NCBI GenBank assembly: GCA_950295325.1
Contig: OX485805.1
Span: 29,747,501-29,811,500 of the forward strand
Length of the DNA stretch: 64,000 nt
DNA from: Polytrichum commune
Taxonomy: Eukaryota; Streptophyta; Polytrichopsida; Polytrichales; Polytrichaceae
Direction: 5' to 3'
Shown here: positions 11,124 to 23,800 of the stretch, one piece after another
Position numbering within the stretch: position 1 is the stretch's first letter
How the letters are laid out: the number at the start of each line of letters is the position of its first letter
Notes under the pieces: model-generated
The model's input: the letters and a program-made list of their open reading frames with translations, nothing else
The model's database searches: none
Told to the model about the DNA's origin: nothing
Made by a program: the position numbers and the translations under genes

Positions 11124-11999
11124 AAGAATATGTAATCAAATAATTGCTTCAACAAAAAGTGTATAGTAATTTGAGCAATACTTAAGCCCATAAAATTCCA
11201 CTGCTTTCAATATCACAACGATGTCTTTGGATTGATTATTGTTGTCAAGGATAGGCTAGTGTTTGCTTTTGAAATTTGGTCGTTTTCAATAAGTAGTGTT
11301 TATTTTGGAATTAAAGCCTTTTGCCAAATTGTATCATTGTCATAATTTGTGAAAAAAAATTTAAGTTCTAATCGAGTAACTAAAAATTCCATACTTGAGA
11401 GTCGAATAACCCAATGAGACAAAGTAAAATACAATACTCCAACTGCGACTATGTGAAAGTTTCTTTCATGATTAATGGTCATTAATTCACTTGGCAAACA
11501 AGAAATCCTTGGTGGTCCTAACTTTAGATCTAAACAATGACGCAACAACAAAAGGGTTGAAGGGAACAATAAACGACAACATAATGATGAGGTTCATGCA
11601 TGGCAATACAGTGTGGCTACCCTATGTCATGGCAACAATGTTACATATTCTTGGGTGATTTACATTGTTTGTCATATATTAGTGAGGATTTTGCTTGATA
11701 TTTTAGATTAATGGGTGCGAACAGATTGAGTCACACACCTTCAAAGCGAGCAACACTATGGTCTTAGAACAAAACATTAAATTAGAAGGTAGCAAATTTA
11801 ACCAAATAGGCTCTCCCTTCAATGCTCAAGTTGGAATCTTGCTAGCCCCATTTGAGTTGGGGGCCATTAACTACATGCGGAGAAATGGACCATTATGAAT
11901 CTTGCCCATTCGTAGCCCATGCAACAACTTGAACCACCAACAAACATGGGACTTTAGTCATTATTTGGCAATGCCTAACATTTTTGAGTTGGACTAGGC

Positions 12000-14300
12000 A
12001 TTTGTGGCTAGCTCATTTGGAAGGATCAACCCATCTCGGGCAATTGAGTGTGAAGAATTGCTTGATGGATTTAGCCAAAGCAGTAGTGAGATCTTTATTA
12101 GATCTAACCATTATGTTAAACAAATAAATCTATCAGTTCTAGAATCTAAAAATTGTTTTATCTTTGATCATATTATCAATGCAAATCTCATGGGCTCTAA
12201 GCGGTGTCGAGGCTTCTTGACCCCTTGGTTAACTCTTCTCAATGTTGAACTGAAAGGGGGATGGTCCTACCTCAAAGGCAATTTTGTTGAGACCACTATA
12301 ATCATCCTAATGAAATTACCATTTCAAAGTGAGTTTGGGTCACGTGCATTTCATCCTTGGGTGCTAGCATTCAACTTGGAAATTTAATTGGAATGAATTC
12401 ACCAACCTAAATAATTACTTTAAAAAACTTTCTCTTGAGTATATGCACCTTGCATGTGCTAAAGAAGGGGCAATATTTGGTAGTGATGCCATGAACATGT
12501 TCCATGCACATTCTTGGTTTTGTTGTCTATTGATGTAGAAAAGGAATGGGCATCAAGAGTGTAATTCACCACTATGACCCCTAGAATGTTCACTAAAGCT
12601 CGAAATGATTACAACACTTTCCCTATCAATTGTCAGTTTTGTTTATCCAGCAAACACCTGAATAGGGGATCTCCATAGTTCTCATGTAAGAGAAATGTTG
12701 CTACTAACTAATTAAGACATGGCCTATTCCAACTCAGTCAATGCATAATTTTGCTCACAAGAATCCCTTGAGTCCCAATCATAGACTTAGGGTTTTATAG
12801 GTGGAAAATCCCCTCATCTCTATTCTTTTATCTCTCGCAAAATTGGACTTCAATTATTTATTTGTAATTCACTCGATCATTTGAGTTCCAATTTGCATGC
12901 TCCACATGCTAATCCAAAGTATGTTTGTCCTCCCTTTCAAGCAACATTTGGTTGCATTCAAGTACATGTACCTCAGGTGATTAGTTCAAATCCAAAGATT
13001 AAGATTGTAGTTGGTCAAATGGAAATGGAGAACATACCTACCAAGGAAGACAAATTCGTAGTCATATGGTAGAGATGTCCTAAGAGAAAGACAACAAGGT
13101 AAAGAACAAATATTATTAAGGAACACCAACAGAAAGAGGGAGTGGGAAGGTCCCAACATGCATGCTATAATTCTCTCATAATGGCCTTTGATAATTTCAT
13201 AGTCCAAGACCTCTGTGCGGGAGAGGAATCATCAGGTATTAGCAACAAATAAGTCTCCCAAGCGTTGGAGGCAACATTAAACTCATCCTAGCAACTACCT
13301 CTCAACCCTTTGCTCTAGAAGTATAATCCCCAAAGTTAGAGGTTACCTTGGAGGTGGAGCCATTGGATCTGCGATGGTCCCTTGCAAATGTGCAGGGTGC
13401 AAGAAACATGGAATAGATTGGGGCTCGGATAAAGACAGGGACCAGATGGCACCCAATTGGCATTTGCATTTGCCCCTTTCATGCACTCTCAATTCCAAAC
13501 ACTCGTATTATGCAAATATAGGGGAAGATGATTTACAAGTGGATTGCATGCCAGAGACCATGCGACCAATTTTGCAATTACAAGAGGTGGCATCATTCAT
13601 TGGAAAATTGAGAACATGTGGCCCATAGGTGACACCTTCACAAAGAAAAGTCTTTGTATCCTATTCTTTTGAGAGATTTTTCTCATCCTTCTCAGCCATT
13701 GATGTTAGCACAAGGGTTACTATTGGCATATATCATCAAGCACATTGGGCTAGACTTGGAGGAATGGATTGAGGGTTTTGTGGATGCACTTGATGATCAA
13801 TCCACTCCATCCTCGCCAATGATGTTTGTTTCTCGTGCTATAACCTTGGACTTTATGGAGGCTTGCTCCTTTCTTCCTATTTTTTCCAATGTGGTGGATC
13901 AAAGGATGAGGAGCATGTAGAGCATTGAGTCAATTTTGGTTGGAGGAGGGGATTGCAAGGAGAAATATGAGGCGAAAAATATTTGTGGCATGAAGTCCTT
14001 TGCGTGAAGGAAGATGCAACAAAGTAGCCCCAAGCTTCAACCTCTAGAATATTTTCAATAGATCAACCTTTGCAAATTTGAGTGGGAATGGTTCAAGTAA
14101 CTCCATCTCCTCTCCTTCAACATTTTTTATGAAGTTAAATCTCCTCTCCATCAATGTACATGGCAACAATGATGATAACAAAGTTGGGATCATTTGAGTA
14201 TTTCTCCACATCCTCACCCTTGAAATTGATGTCCTTTGCCTTCAAGAGCATAAATGTAGAGGAAATACGATAAACAGAATGTCCAAAATGTCATGACGTA
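12000..14300 (+). pseudogene. Decayed LINE: ORF1 (gag-like) and start of the ORF2 endonuclease
   Basis: Several short plus-strand frames in sequence look like the 5' half of a plant L1-type LINE. Around 12200-12400, read across frames, GGWSYLKGN... leads to LP.Q...HPWVL and then GNLIG, the layout of the DUF4283-type region of plant LINE ORF1. At 13374-13450 there is a Cys-rich CKCAGCKKHG. At about 14130-14260 the peptide MKLNLLSINVHGNND, then EIDVLCLQEHKCRG, closely fits the N-terminus of an apurinic-type endonuclease ('..WNVRG..', '..CLQE.K'), where ORF2 begins. Stops and frameshifts are frequent. Nothing recognisable as reverse transcriptase follows, so the element is 3' truncated. The family call is by eye. 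Confidence 0.5.
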
Positions 14301-14439
14301 ATGATTCATTTTGGAAACCAGAGACTATTCCTAGCAACAATGAGAATGATAGGAACCAATACATCATTGGATAATTCATATTGGTCATGTAAAGGACTGT
14401 AATGCTCAAAGTGCCCACCTATGTCTGGGAAGAATCAGC

Positions 14440-14620
14440 GGTTAGTTACAGATGAACCGGTTGAGTTTGAGAAATAACCAGTTGAAGTTGGAGACTTCAT
14501 GAGAATTACCAATCATTTTAGAGGAATCTATAAAAAAATATACCTCAAATGAATAAAGCAAAACCGGAAGATGTCAACATGTAACCAGCTTGATTTAGAA
14601 TCACTAAGATCTTGACCGAC
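14440..14620 (+). pseudogene. Protein-like fragment, family member 2 of 3
   Basis: The plus-strand translation gives RLVTDEPVEFEK, a stop, then PVEVGDFMRITNHFRGIY, which lines up with the fragments at 6461-6700 and 15200-15480. Stops interrupt it. Together with the minus-strand copy at 15200-15480 it forms an inverted pair about 600 bp apart, with the SINE at 14657-14870 between them. Confidence 0.45.
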
Positions 14621-14656
14621 TATGCCCAAAAACTTCCCAGGCACTTCTAATTTACC

Positions 14657-14870
14657 TTTTTTTTTTGTGTTTTGAGACAGAAGGCCGACATGCCAGCGCC
14701 AAAGCACAGGAGGTAGTTCACCACCTGGCAAGTTTTCCGTCAAGTAGAGAGGAGATTTCACAGCCGGGATTCGAACCGCCAACCTCTTCCTTGAGATTGG
14801 GTACCTTCTCACTTCTTATCATCTGCATTCTTCAGTCAACTCCGATCATCTGCATTATCATCTGAACTTT
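14657..14870 (-). mobile_element. tRNA-derived SINE-like element
   Basis: On the minus strand, GGTTCGAATCC (14777-14767) matches the RNA polymerase III B box exactly. About 45 bp upstream lies a weaker A-box-like stretch (AGTTGACTGAAGAATG). A unique body of about 90 bp follows and ends in an A-rich tail (the poly-T run at about 14658-14669 on the plus strand). The layout is that of a plant tRNA-derived SINE. I could not find flanking target duplications, and the 5' end is uncertain. Confidence 0.55.
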
Positions 14871-15199
14871 TTGCACCATTGTACTATTTGAAAAGGCCAG
14901 ATTTCTGGGTTTGAGTTACTGTAATCTTTTTGTAACTTTAACTCATGGTACAACTACTGTGTAAGCGTACAAATGTACAAACGACCAGAATGAGGTGAAG
15001 GATAACATAAAGTACAATGTTACATACTTTCAGGCAAGTCTAAGTTAGTACAATTCCCATACTCCTGACTCATAATCAACATGAACCATGATGCGCTACC
15101 ATTTTGATGCCACATTTAAAGTAAAAAAAGGCGGGAGAAGCTGACAATCGAAGAAAGGATGGATTTACACAGTGTCCGGGGATATTTTTGGGGAATAAT

Positions 15200-15480
15200 C
15201 TATCAAAATCCCACTGTTTTCCAAGTCCAACCGGTTACATGTTGCGATCTTTTTCAGACCTTCTTGGTTGATTCGAGGTGTATTCCATAGATTCCTCTAA
15301 AACGATCGGCAATCTTCTTGAAGTCTCAAATTTCGACCGGTTGTTTGTCAAACTCAACTTGCTCATCTGTAACTAGTGGTCGCTTCTCCCGTTCAATGGA
15401 GTTACAACGTAGACGAGGAGATCTCTCATCCATCCAAGATAAAAACTTGACTCCTTGTAGGTTTGTTGCTGATTCATCTC
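15200..15480 (-). pseudogene. Protein-like fragment, family member 3 of 3 (best preserved)
   Basis: The minus-strand translation runs GVKFLSWMDERSPR, then REKRPLVTDEQVEFDKQPVE, one stop, DFKKIADRFRGIYGIHLEST, then a QHVTGW block. It has the charged, low-repeat composition of real protein, and the same layout occurs at 6461-6700 and 14440-14620. I do not recognise the parent protein. One or two stops mean it is not functional as read. Confidence 0.45.
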
Positions 15481-16187
15481 AAATGACCTGGAATGGACTA
15501 ATTCATGATTTTAAAGGTTAATTCCAGTGTCAAGTCAACTTAAAAAAGTAATACTTGACTCTATACTATTTCAAGGCTTTTATGTTGGATGAATGAGAGG
15601 GTATGCTTGTATACACTGATATGTGCAATTAGGTTGACCCATGCTTACTTATTGACACTTCACATTATCATAAATATTTGTTGTTATAGTAACAAAATAG
15701 AACGGATCTTCTTCTTCTTCTTCTATATATATATAATATATAATATATTTTTTATTTTTAATGTTGTGGTTGTCACAAGGATGAATAAATAAAGTTATAT
15801 GTTTATGTGATATGATTTTGACTCAGAAATTTACATGGGTAAAGAGTCAACTCGTTCATGAGATCAACTTAATTGCACATACCACTGTAGATGTCGTGCC
15901 ACATATCATTTAAGAAATGTTTCCTTTCAACACATAGTGAGAAACTCATAATCAACCGAAAGCTCTCCAGCTTTTTTTTGGTAAGCTCATAAGATCATGA
16001 GTTGCACAATGTGGTGGAGAATGTTAGAAACTATATCAATGATCTGATTTTGTTTTTCATATTCTAAATCTTACAACAAAGGAAATGGCAGAGAAACAAC
16101 AAGTAGATTCAATACAAATGGAGAGAACTTGTTGTGTATGCCCAAACCTCGTACATATTCAAGGTACTTGGAATACATGTAATTAAA

Positions 16188-16330
16188 TAACGTTATTTAG
16201 ATCCATAATAGTGTTATATGGGACTAACAACATTGTGCAGAATATTCCCCACATTCAGACTGAATGTGGGGAACATTTCGCAAAATATTGTTAGTCCCAC
16301 AAAACATTGTTATGGACCTGAATAATGTTA
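16188..16330. repeat. 143-bp near-perfect palindrome (fold-back hairpin)
   Basis: Arms of 71 bp meet at a single central base (16259). The central part, GTTCCCCACATTCAG against its inverse, is nearly exact. The outer part ('ggactaacaa', 'gatccataa') carries scattered mismatches. Ends read TAACGTTATT and AATAATGTTA. It could be a very small MITE or a hairpin-RNA locus. No gene flanks it closely. Confidence 0.85.
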
Positions 16331-17239
16331 TGATCCTACGTAAGAGAACATAATTGGAGGTAAGTGCGTGATACCCTCCTTTCAAAAGGATGCATATGAC
16401 TTCTAATAATAGCATGTAAGCTTGGCTTGTGCCTGGGTGTTTATTTGGTTTGTTGATTAGTGGCTATTGATGTTAAGTAGTATTTGGTGTTTTAGGTGTC
16501 AACGGTTGGTGTCTCTAGTGCTGCTCCTTGTTCCTTGGCTTGGCCTCGGCATTTGCAAGGTACCATGATTGTACAAGTTTCTTGCAATAATGAAATTTTT
16601 TCACTTGCATTCAATAAATATTTTTTAAAGACTCATTAATAAAATGAATACATGTGCGATGCCGTGGGAAATGTGATGGCCAAAATTTGATATTGACTTG
16701 TTAGTATTAATTATTAACAATTGCATTGACTATCACAAGTTGGGTTTTGAATAGTGAATAGGTAAGTCTAACCCACCCATTCTACCCTTTTGTTTCATAA
16801 GGTGACCTAACAAACATTTAAATTTTCCTTGGGCTAGCCTAATGAATTAAATTACAATTCTGGCCCAAGAATTGGTGTAAATTAATATCTTATAAGGTAA
16901 ACAATTTTAAATTCAACCCCATAGATTTTGCATGACTTTGTTTGATCTGATTGGCAATTAATGTCTCCATAATGAACATTTGGGAGGGAGTTGGTTTTCA
17001 AACAATGTGCAACTCCAACTTCAAAGTCATAACTTCAAAAGAAATTCCCATAAGCCTTTTCGCTTTCTGGACTCTAAAAACCAATTTCACAATTAATTCT
17101 AAAAGTTACGATTCTCTTTCCATTCTTATTAAATTTGTCCTGCCTATGCAAGAAATGTATTTCCATACATTCTGAGCCCACAAACCGGCCCTCTGCCCTT
17201 TAATGGTTGGTTTAAGGACTGTTCACCTGAAAGTTACAA

Positions 17240-17700
17240 AAACGTCTTCAATAATGACTGCAATCCCTCGGCATTGTGTCTGGGTTTACAGTTCTTAAGC
17301 ATTGTGGTGTCTAAAGCAAAACATATATTTTAAAGATGAACAACAATAAGGATATGGCCCAGGTTGTGTACAATTGGCATAGATGGTTGACTTGTCAGTG
17401 GTGGCAAAGTATGGAGATAAACACACAAAATACTCAATAACCAGTTCAAATTGACAAACAACATGCATCACCATTACTGAATGCAATTCCTCCCAGAGAC
17501 TGTCTCTAGTTTAGAGTCCTCCATGAGCATTGTGCTTTCAAAAGTAAAGTTTATGTATATACAGATGAACAAAATGAGGATACATTTCGTGTACAATCAA
17601 CAGATATGGTGGAGGTGTCAGTGGTCCCAAGGTATCAGTGGAGATCAACAGACAAAATTCTCCTGTTCAATCTATGAACAAACTGAGGTTATAACCTCTG
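17240..17700. repeat. Two tandem copies of a roughly 220-bp repeat also found in gene A intron 6
   Basis: About 17240-17470 and 17470-17700 share blocks in the same order: 'agagactgtctct', 'agtcctcca', 'cagatgaacaaa', 'gtgtacaat' and 'aaggtatcagtg.agatcaacagacaaa'. Two more copies lie at about 20330-20530 and 20560-20770, inside intron 6 of gene A. They straddle the 3' part of gene A and look like tandem and short-range duplication. No coding capacity. Confidence 0.7.
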
Positions 17701-17874
17701 GAGTTCTTTTTCTATCAAGTATCAGGGAGGGAACAGAGGGAAACCATGGTTTCTCCGTCTAGACTATATAATTCTTCAACTAATTTCGCAGCACTGAAGC
17801 AGCAACATCTATGGTACACTGGGGTATACATGTACAATATAACATTTGAAATTTACTCTGGAAGGCCGGCAGAT

Positions 17875-20800
17875 TCAGTGACCAAAACCTCCTATCTTCC
17901 GTGCTTCCTCCTCTGCCTTGCGCCATGCAGCCTGCAATGAAAAAATACATAGCTTATCACATCAGTGACAGTCAAAATGAATAATTTTACAATTGACAGA
18001 TTTGGAATCTGATGATAACAGATTCAGCTGAAATTGAAAGATCGTTGTATGGATATGCAATACTCAATTGACATTCATGGATTTTGTCCCCAGTGCAGAT
18101 TGACATCTTTCACACAAACATGCATCAAATGAATAGATTCAAAATTGACAAGCTCGGAAACTGAAGAAAACCACTGAGTCAACTAAAACTGATCAGTTCC
18201 CAGCTGCAACCAGCTAGCTGATCCTTGTAATTTCATCTTGTGTATTTTTAGAAATTACCTGTTCTTGCTCCAGTTTAGAGACATGGCGCTTGAGCGTTGC
18301 TCCCAGACTCACCCCTGCCCATGCATCACTCACCTGATCCCTGGCCTTGCACAAATTAGGTCTCTTTCTAGCCCACGGATCACTCTCTCCACCTGATCTC
18401 GCGGCTGCCTGTTTCTCCATCTCCAATCTGGACAATTTTCTCACTCCCATCATGCTGGCTAACCCACCTTGATCCACATTTTGCAGAGTGACACCCTTGT
18501 CATTTCCATGTCCTGCCTCCGAAGAGTGCTCAATACTTTTTCCATCAGCATTCTGGAGGATTCCGGCCACCGGAAGCACAGTGTGCGTTGCAGCACCAAT
18601 CCTAGCTGCTGCCTCTTTCTCCTTCTCCAGTCTGGATTTGTGCTTCACAAGTACATCACCTAGGCCGCCACCCACAGCTGCATACATCCAAATTCTCACA
18701 TCAACACTGATTTCACATTGATAGAATCACATCAAACTACATCAACATTGAGTCAATGACCACCTAATCACACAGGGCAACAACTTTAACTTGTGTAATT
18801 TATAGTTGCAAGACCTCAAAGGTTAAACTATTAGCTACATGTTGAGGTAGCTGCATGTTGAGTTAGCACAAGTACATTACCCGGGCCACCACCCACACGG
18901 CATATATAACAAACCTCTAAATATATTCTTATATCAACACATTTCACAGTTCACCTTTACAGTGATTACAAATCACATCAAACGACATCAACATTGACTT
19001 CAATGACTATTAAACAACACAGGGCTGCAGTCTTAATCTATTGTTTTCTGTATTATGTACTTGCAAGACCTTAAAGGTTGAATTTTGATGTGCATGGATG
19101 TTGCATGGATTAATTAGCTATTTGTTAAGTCATTAGCACTGAAAATATATTTAATCCTGAAGGGTAGGTAGGTATGTGTCACTTACACTCTGAGGAGTGG
19201 TTGACTGCTGCGAGGTTTCGAGCTTTCTTGGGCGGAGAAGGTTTAGCAGCATTAGCAGCGACCTGCTTCAATGGCTTTCCGGCAGCACTCAACCTCCTGG
19301 CCGCCCTGGCTGCTTCCACCTCTAATTCCAGCCTCGATTTGTGCTTCTTCCCCAAAGACTCCCCCAAACTCAACTTTCGTGTCAATGAGACTCTTCTACC
19401 TGCTAATTTCCTCGGTGACACACGCTTGAAGAATTCATCTGCTTCGATGGCAGCTTTCTTCTCCTTTTCCAATCTGGAAACATGCTTCACAGACATAAGA
19501 GTCCCCAAGTCAGGAACGACTGGGTTCACCACAATGCTTAGACGTCTCTTGAATGGCTTAACCCTAAAGCCTAAACCATCGCCAGCTGCCTTGGCAGTTG
19601 CGACAGCGGCAGCTTTCTCCGCTTCCAGACGAGACACATGCTTCACCAAAATGTCGCCCAAACCTCCTGATGCACCGTTATTTTTGCTGTCTCGTAGCTC
19701 CAATCTCTGGTCCTGCTGAAGGAGAGCATTGAGACCCCGGGTGGCCACAATTGTTGCCAAGGATGTGCATTGCTCCGGTTGCAAGCCTTTCACTCTCCTC
19801 AGCATGTCCTCGACCAAAGAATTGTTATCATCGCTGCTCCCATTGATAGATTCGGTGCCACTGAGTGAAACATCCACTGAAAGCTCCCCCTCTGATGCAT
19901 CACCCAAATCTGAAATCATCACCCAAAACTTTCATGTTGTGAGCAAAATGATCCTTTTCATGAGTATTATTAAACGTATGAATTACAGCGAGGTTGCAAT
20001 TCACTCTTCTTCCAACATTAATGTGCACGAGATTCACACTTCAAGTGGCTTCACCGAAGTCGCAGAACTATAGCAATCCATCACATTTCCCAATTAAAAA
20101 TGAGAGAAAAAGTCTTCTTGACTTCCCGAGTTTGAAATTGGGAAAACTGGATCATTGCACCCGTGAGCTGAGATTATAACCTGCTTGAGAGAGATTCTTA
20201 TAAGCACTTCTGTAGTGGATTGATTGGAGCACTGTAGTAGAAGCGGCAGCAAGTAGATTCAGTAAAAGTGGAGATAAAACTAAACACTGGCCCAAGAACC
20301 AGTGCAGATTGACATTTCTACACAAAAATGCATCATCAGTACTGAATGTTGTAGTCCCTTACGGAGACTGTCTCTGAGTTAAAATTCCTCCAGCACTGTA
20401 TTTGCAAAAGCACAATTTCATGTTCATACAGATGAACATGAACAAAATGAGGATACTGTCGTGTACAATCGAATATGGTTGAGGTACTGTCAGTGGTATA
20501 AGGTATCAGTGCAGATCGACAGACAAAACTCCAATACTGGCCCAAGAACCAGTGCAGATTGACATGTTCTACACAAATATGATGGATCATCAACACTACC
20601 GTCAATCCCTCAAGGGGACTGTCTCTGGCTTTGGAGTCCTCCAGTAATATTGGCTTTCAGAAGCAAAATTTTATGTTCCATACAGATGAACAAATTGAGC
20701 CTGATATAGTGGAGGATTAAGTGGTCTCAAGGTATCAGTGCAGATCAACAGACAACTTTGCAATTCACCTTGTCTGTCTGGTCTAAAGGGACTCAAATGA

Positions 20801-23800
20801 TCAAATGGTATTGGAATTTGGAATTAGGAGGCCACACTGTACCGTGATTTAAATCTTCGGTGCTTGCTTCAGATGCGTGGTCCACCCAGTCAGGTTGAAT
20901 TGCCGAGTCCAAATTACTTTGGGGACTAGTGATTGTGACCAGCGACATCCCTGCAATTCGGAGTTTCTCATCATTTTCCAGGTCATGGGTGTGGAGCATC
21001 AGGGCAGCTTTCAAGGCAGCTGCCACCTCCTTCTCCACATCGAAGGCGGTACTCTCCCATGAATCAGCTATGTTGTAATTGCTGCTACCCGAGCCGAAGT
21101 CGGTGATTTCGGGCCTTGGACTGCGTGGGCTGCTCCCCAGAATGATGTCCAGTGCAGAATTCGCAGCTGCCAGAGCTTCCTCTGATTTCTTCTCCGCCGT
21201 TTCAGATGCTGCAGTGTGGGGGATACTGCACAAAAAATTCAAGTAAAAAAACAGGAGGACGAGTCAGTGACCATATATATAATCGCATACTTCCTGGTTA
21301 CATCGAAGTTGTTGGGAGCCCTATAGAAAATGCATTTATTGGCACTAGTACCCCTCTCCCAGTGCAACAAGATTTCGCAAAAGGAAGAAGAAAACAAGTG
21401 CTGTATATAGCCTTGTTCAGCTTTCATGGTTATGTCGACTTTGTTGAGAGTCCTATCGAAACAGGTGATCCACGTCATGACGAGTGAAGTGCTCCCTGAC
21501 CATATGGCTCGTGTGCAAATTTGTGATTGTTGCACTAGTGCCAAGGAGAAGTCCTCTTGAGAAGAAGATTAATGCTCTCTTATACACGTGTGCACACAGA
21601 ACTGCCTTTCATTTCTCGAGCATCTGAGTGTTGCGGTGATTAACCTATTTGACGGTTGCCTTCCATTCTCAAGTGTTCCGGCGAACTAACCTACTTTGAA
21701 GTCATGTCCGGACAACTTATAATTTAGATTATTTTGAAGCGCTATTAATATAGTAGCATAGGCCTGCCAAACGACTACATTATCAAAAAATGAAGGAAAT
21801 CCATGCTTTTTCAGCGTATATAGTTTCTTGACCTCCTTTTGCCAGGGCGCTAGAGCAACTACAGTTATCACTAAATACTAATCCATGAATCGAATTCGAC
21901 CAGGCAGGGGACGAAGAAAGAACTTGGTAGAATTGGAGGAATCGGGTGCAAAACAAGCCGTGTATTCTCTATATTTGGGAGTAGTAGGTTATCTTGTGAG
22001 GTAGTGCCTTGTAGGAGATTGTTAATTTCTCCGATTCTAGTGCCCCATTCCAAATAAAACCTCAATTTTGGGAACCCCTAAGATGAGCAGAAAATATTAG
22101 CCTCTGGAAATAGTCAAAAATCCTGAAACTACAATCACATACCCTGCTGCTTTCAGAATGCGGCACCAAGCGGCTTCCACCAATGCGGCTTTGCGAGCAG
22201 CCGCGGCTTCCTTGGCTGCTGCGGAAGCAGCTCGCTTCTCCTTCTCGATCCGTGACAAATGCAAGTTGGAAGCTCCCAGCATCTCATCGAACGAGGCAAT
22301 CTTACCCCCTTCTTTCTGTTAAACATATCTCCAAGTCGATCAAAGCACACTATCAGATTCACGAAGCAACACTATTATCACAAGTTCTCCAAGTTTATAG
22401 CACTACATATCAGATAGTGTTCAATAATACTATTCCCCAAAACAAATCTTAAAAATCCATCAACACAGACTCGTCCTTACTTTTTCTAGAGATGCAGCAC
22501 TGAAAGTCCGCTTATACCAATAATATGATGGGTCCAATTCCTACCATTACCTGGAGAATGCATATTCTGCTTTCCATTGCACCAAAGCTCAATAATCATC
22601 AACACAGAGTCATTTCTTTCTACAGATGCAGCAGTCAAGTCTGCTTCCTACCAATCACCTGGAGAATGCGTATTTTGAGTTTGATAGCACCAAATCTTTA
22701 AAAATCAACAACAAAGAATGAATTTCAACTAGTACACATCATTGAATTCTACTTATACCAATAATATCTCTGTCCAATTCCTACCAACATTTACCTGGAG
22801 AATGCGTATTTTGCGTTCAAGATATGACTCCGTCTTCTGTCCTCGTGGGAACCATCCCAAGGGTGTAACCCGCCGGCCTGCACGAGCTGCGGAGTCCAGT
22901 TTACTCTTTCTTACACTGGAATTACCGGAGAAATCCTTGCTCTTCCTCACAGCGGAGCCAGGAGTCTGCTTGGTCTTCATTGCACTTTTGATAACAGTAC
23001 TCTCCTCATGTCGATGTCTCTTTGCCCCCATCGACATCATTTCCGTTTGAGCATCATCATGTGTGCTGAACATGAGAGCCTTTCTCCCTTCTTGTACATC
23101 CTCCATAGGAATTCGTTGAGCTTTCGGAGTGCTTGGGGTTCTCTGCTGGTTGCAGGTTTCATCCCCAAACATGGCGCAGACAGCAGGTTCTTTCACTTCG
23201 TCTAATTAAGTGGACATGACATTAATCAGTGCAATAGATTCAAAACCTCAGCTTTTTATGTCTATGATAGAAAGAAAAGAAGTATTTCAGGTGCACTTTT
23301 TATATAAGAGGCATGAGTCAGGAGTAAAATATTGGTATAACTACAGCCTGCCTTGGAGGGTTAACCCTTCTTGTCATTGAAGACTTAGGTTTCTCCTTCA
23401 AGAATCAAATGACAACAAGGGTTAACTAAGCCATTAAGGAGGGATCCATGAAGTATGGAAGCTTTATCTTGCGACGAGTTAGAATCACTCACCGTTACTG
23501 ATACTTGAGGAATTAGGAAGTTTGAAAAGAGGAGAAACTTTGCACTCCTCGCTCTGTGGAATTCCAGTAATTTTTGTAGCAGCTTTACCTCTGTTCAAAT
23601 CAAACCAGGCATCAACTCCCACTATTAGGAAATACTGCCAGCAACTTCAAGTTGGCATCAATCTTCGAAAGCCCCCAACCACTTAATTGCAAAAGATAAT
23701 GTGATTGCAATAAGATGTCATAACCGAAAACATTTAGTTTGCAGAAATGCTTTTGCTCCTAACCGAGATACGAAGGGTTGGTCATGGTACAGGTCATTTG

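Noticed and set aside
19174-19719. A 181-codon plus-strand frame
   Set aside because: Antisense shadow of gene A exon 7, for the same reason.
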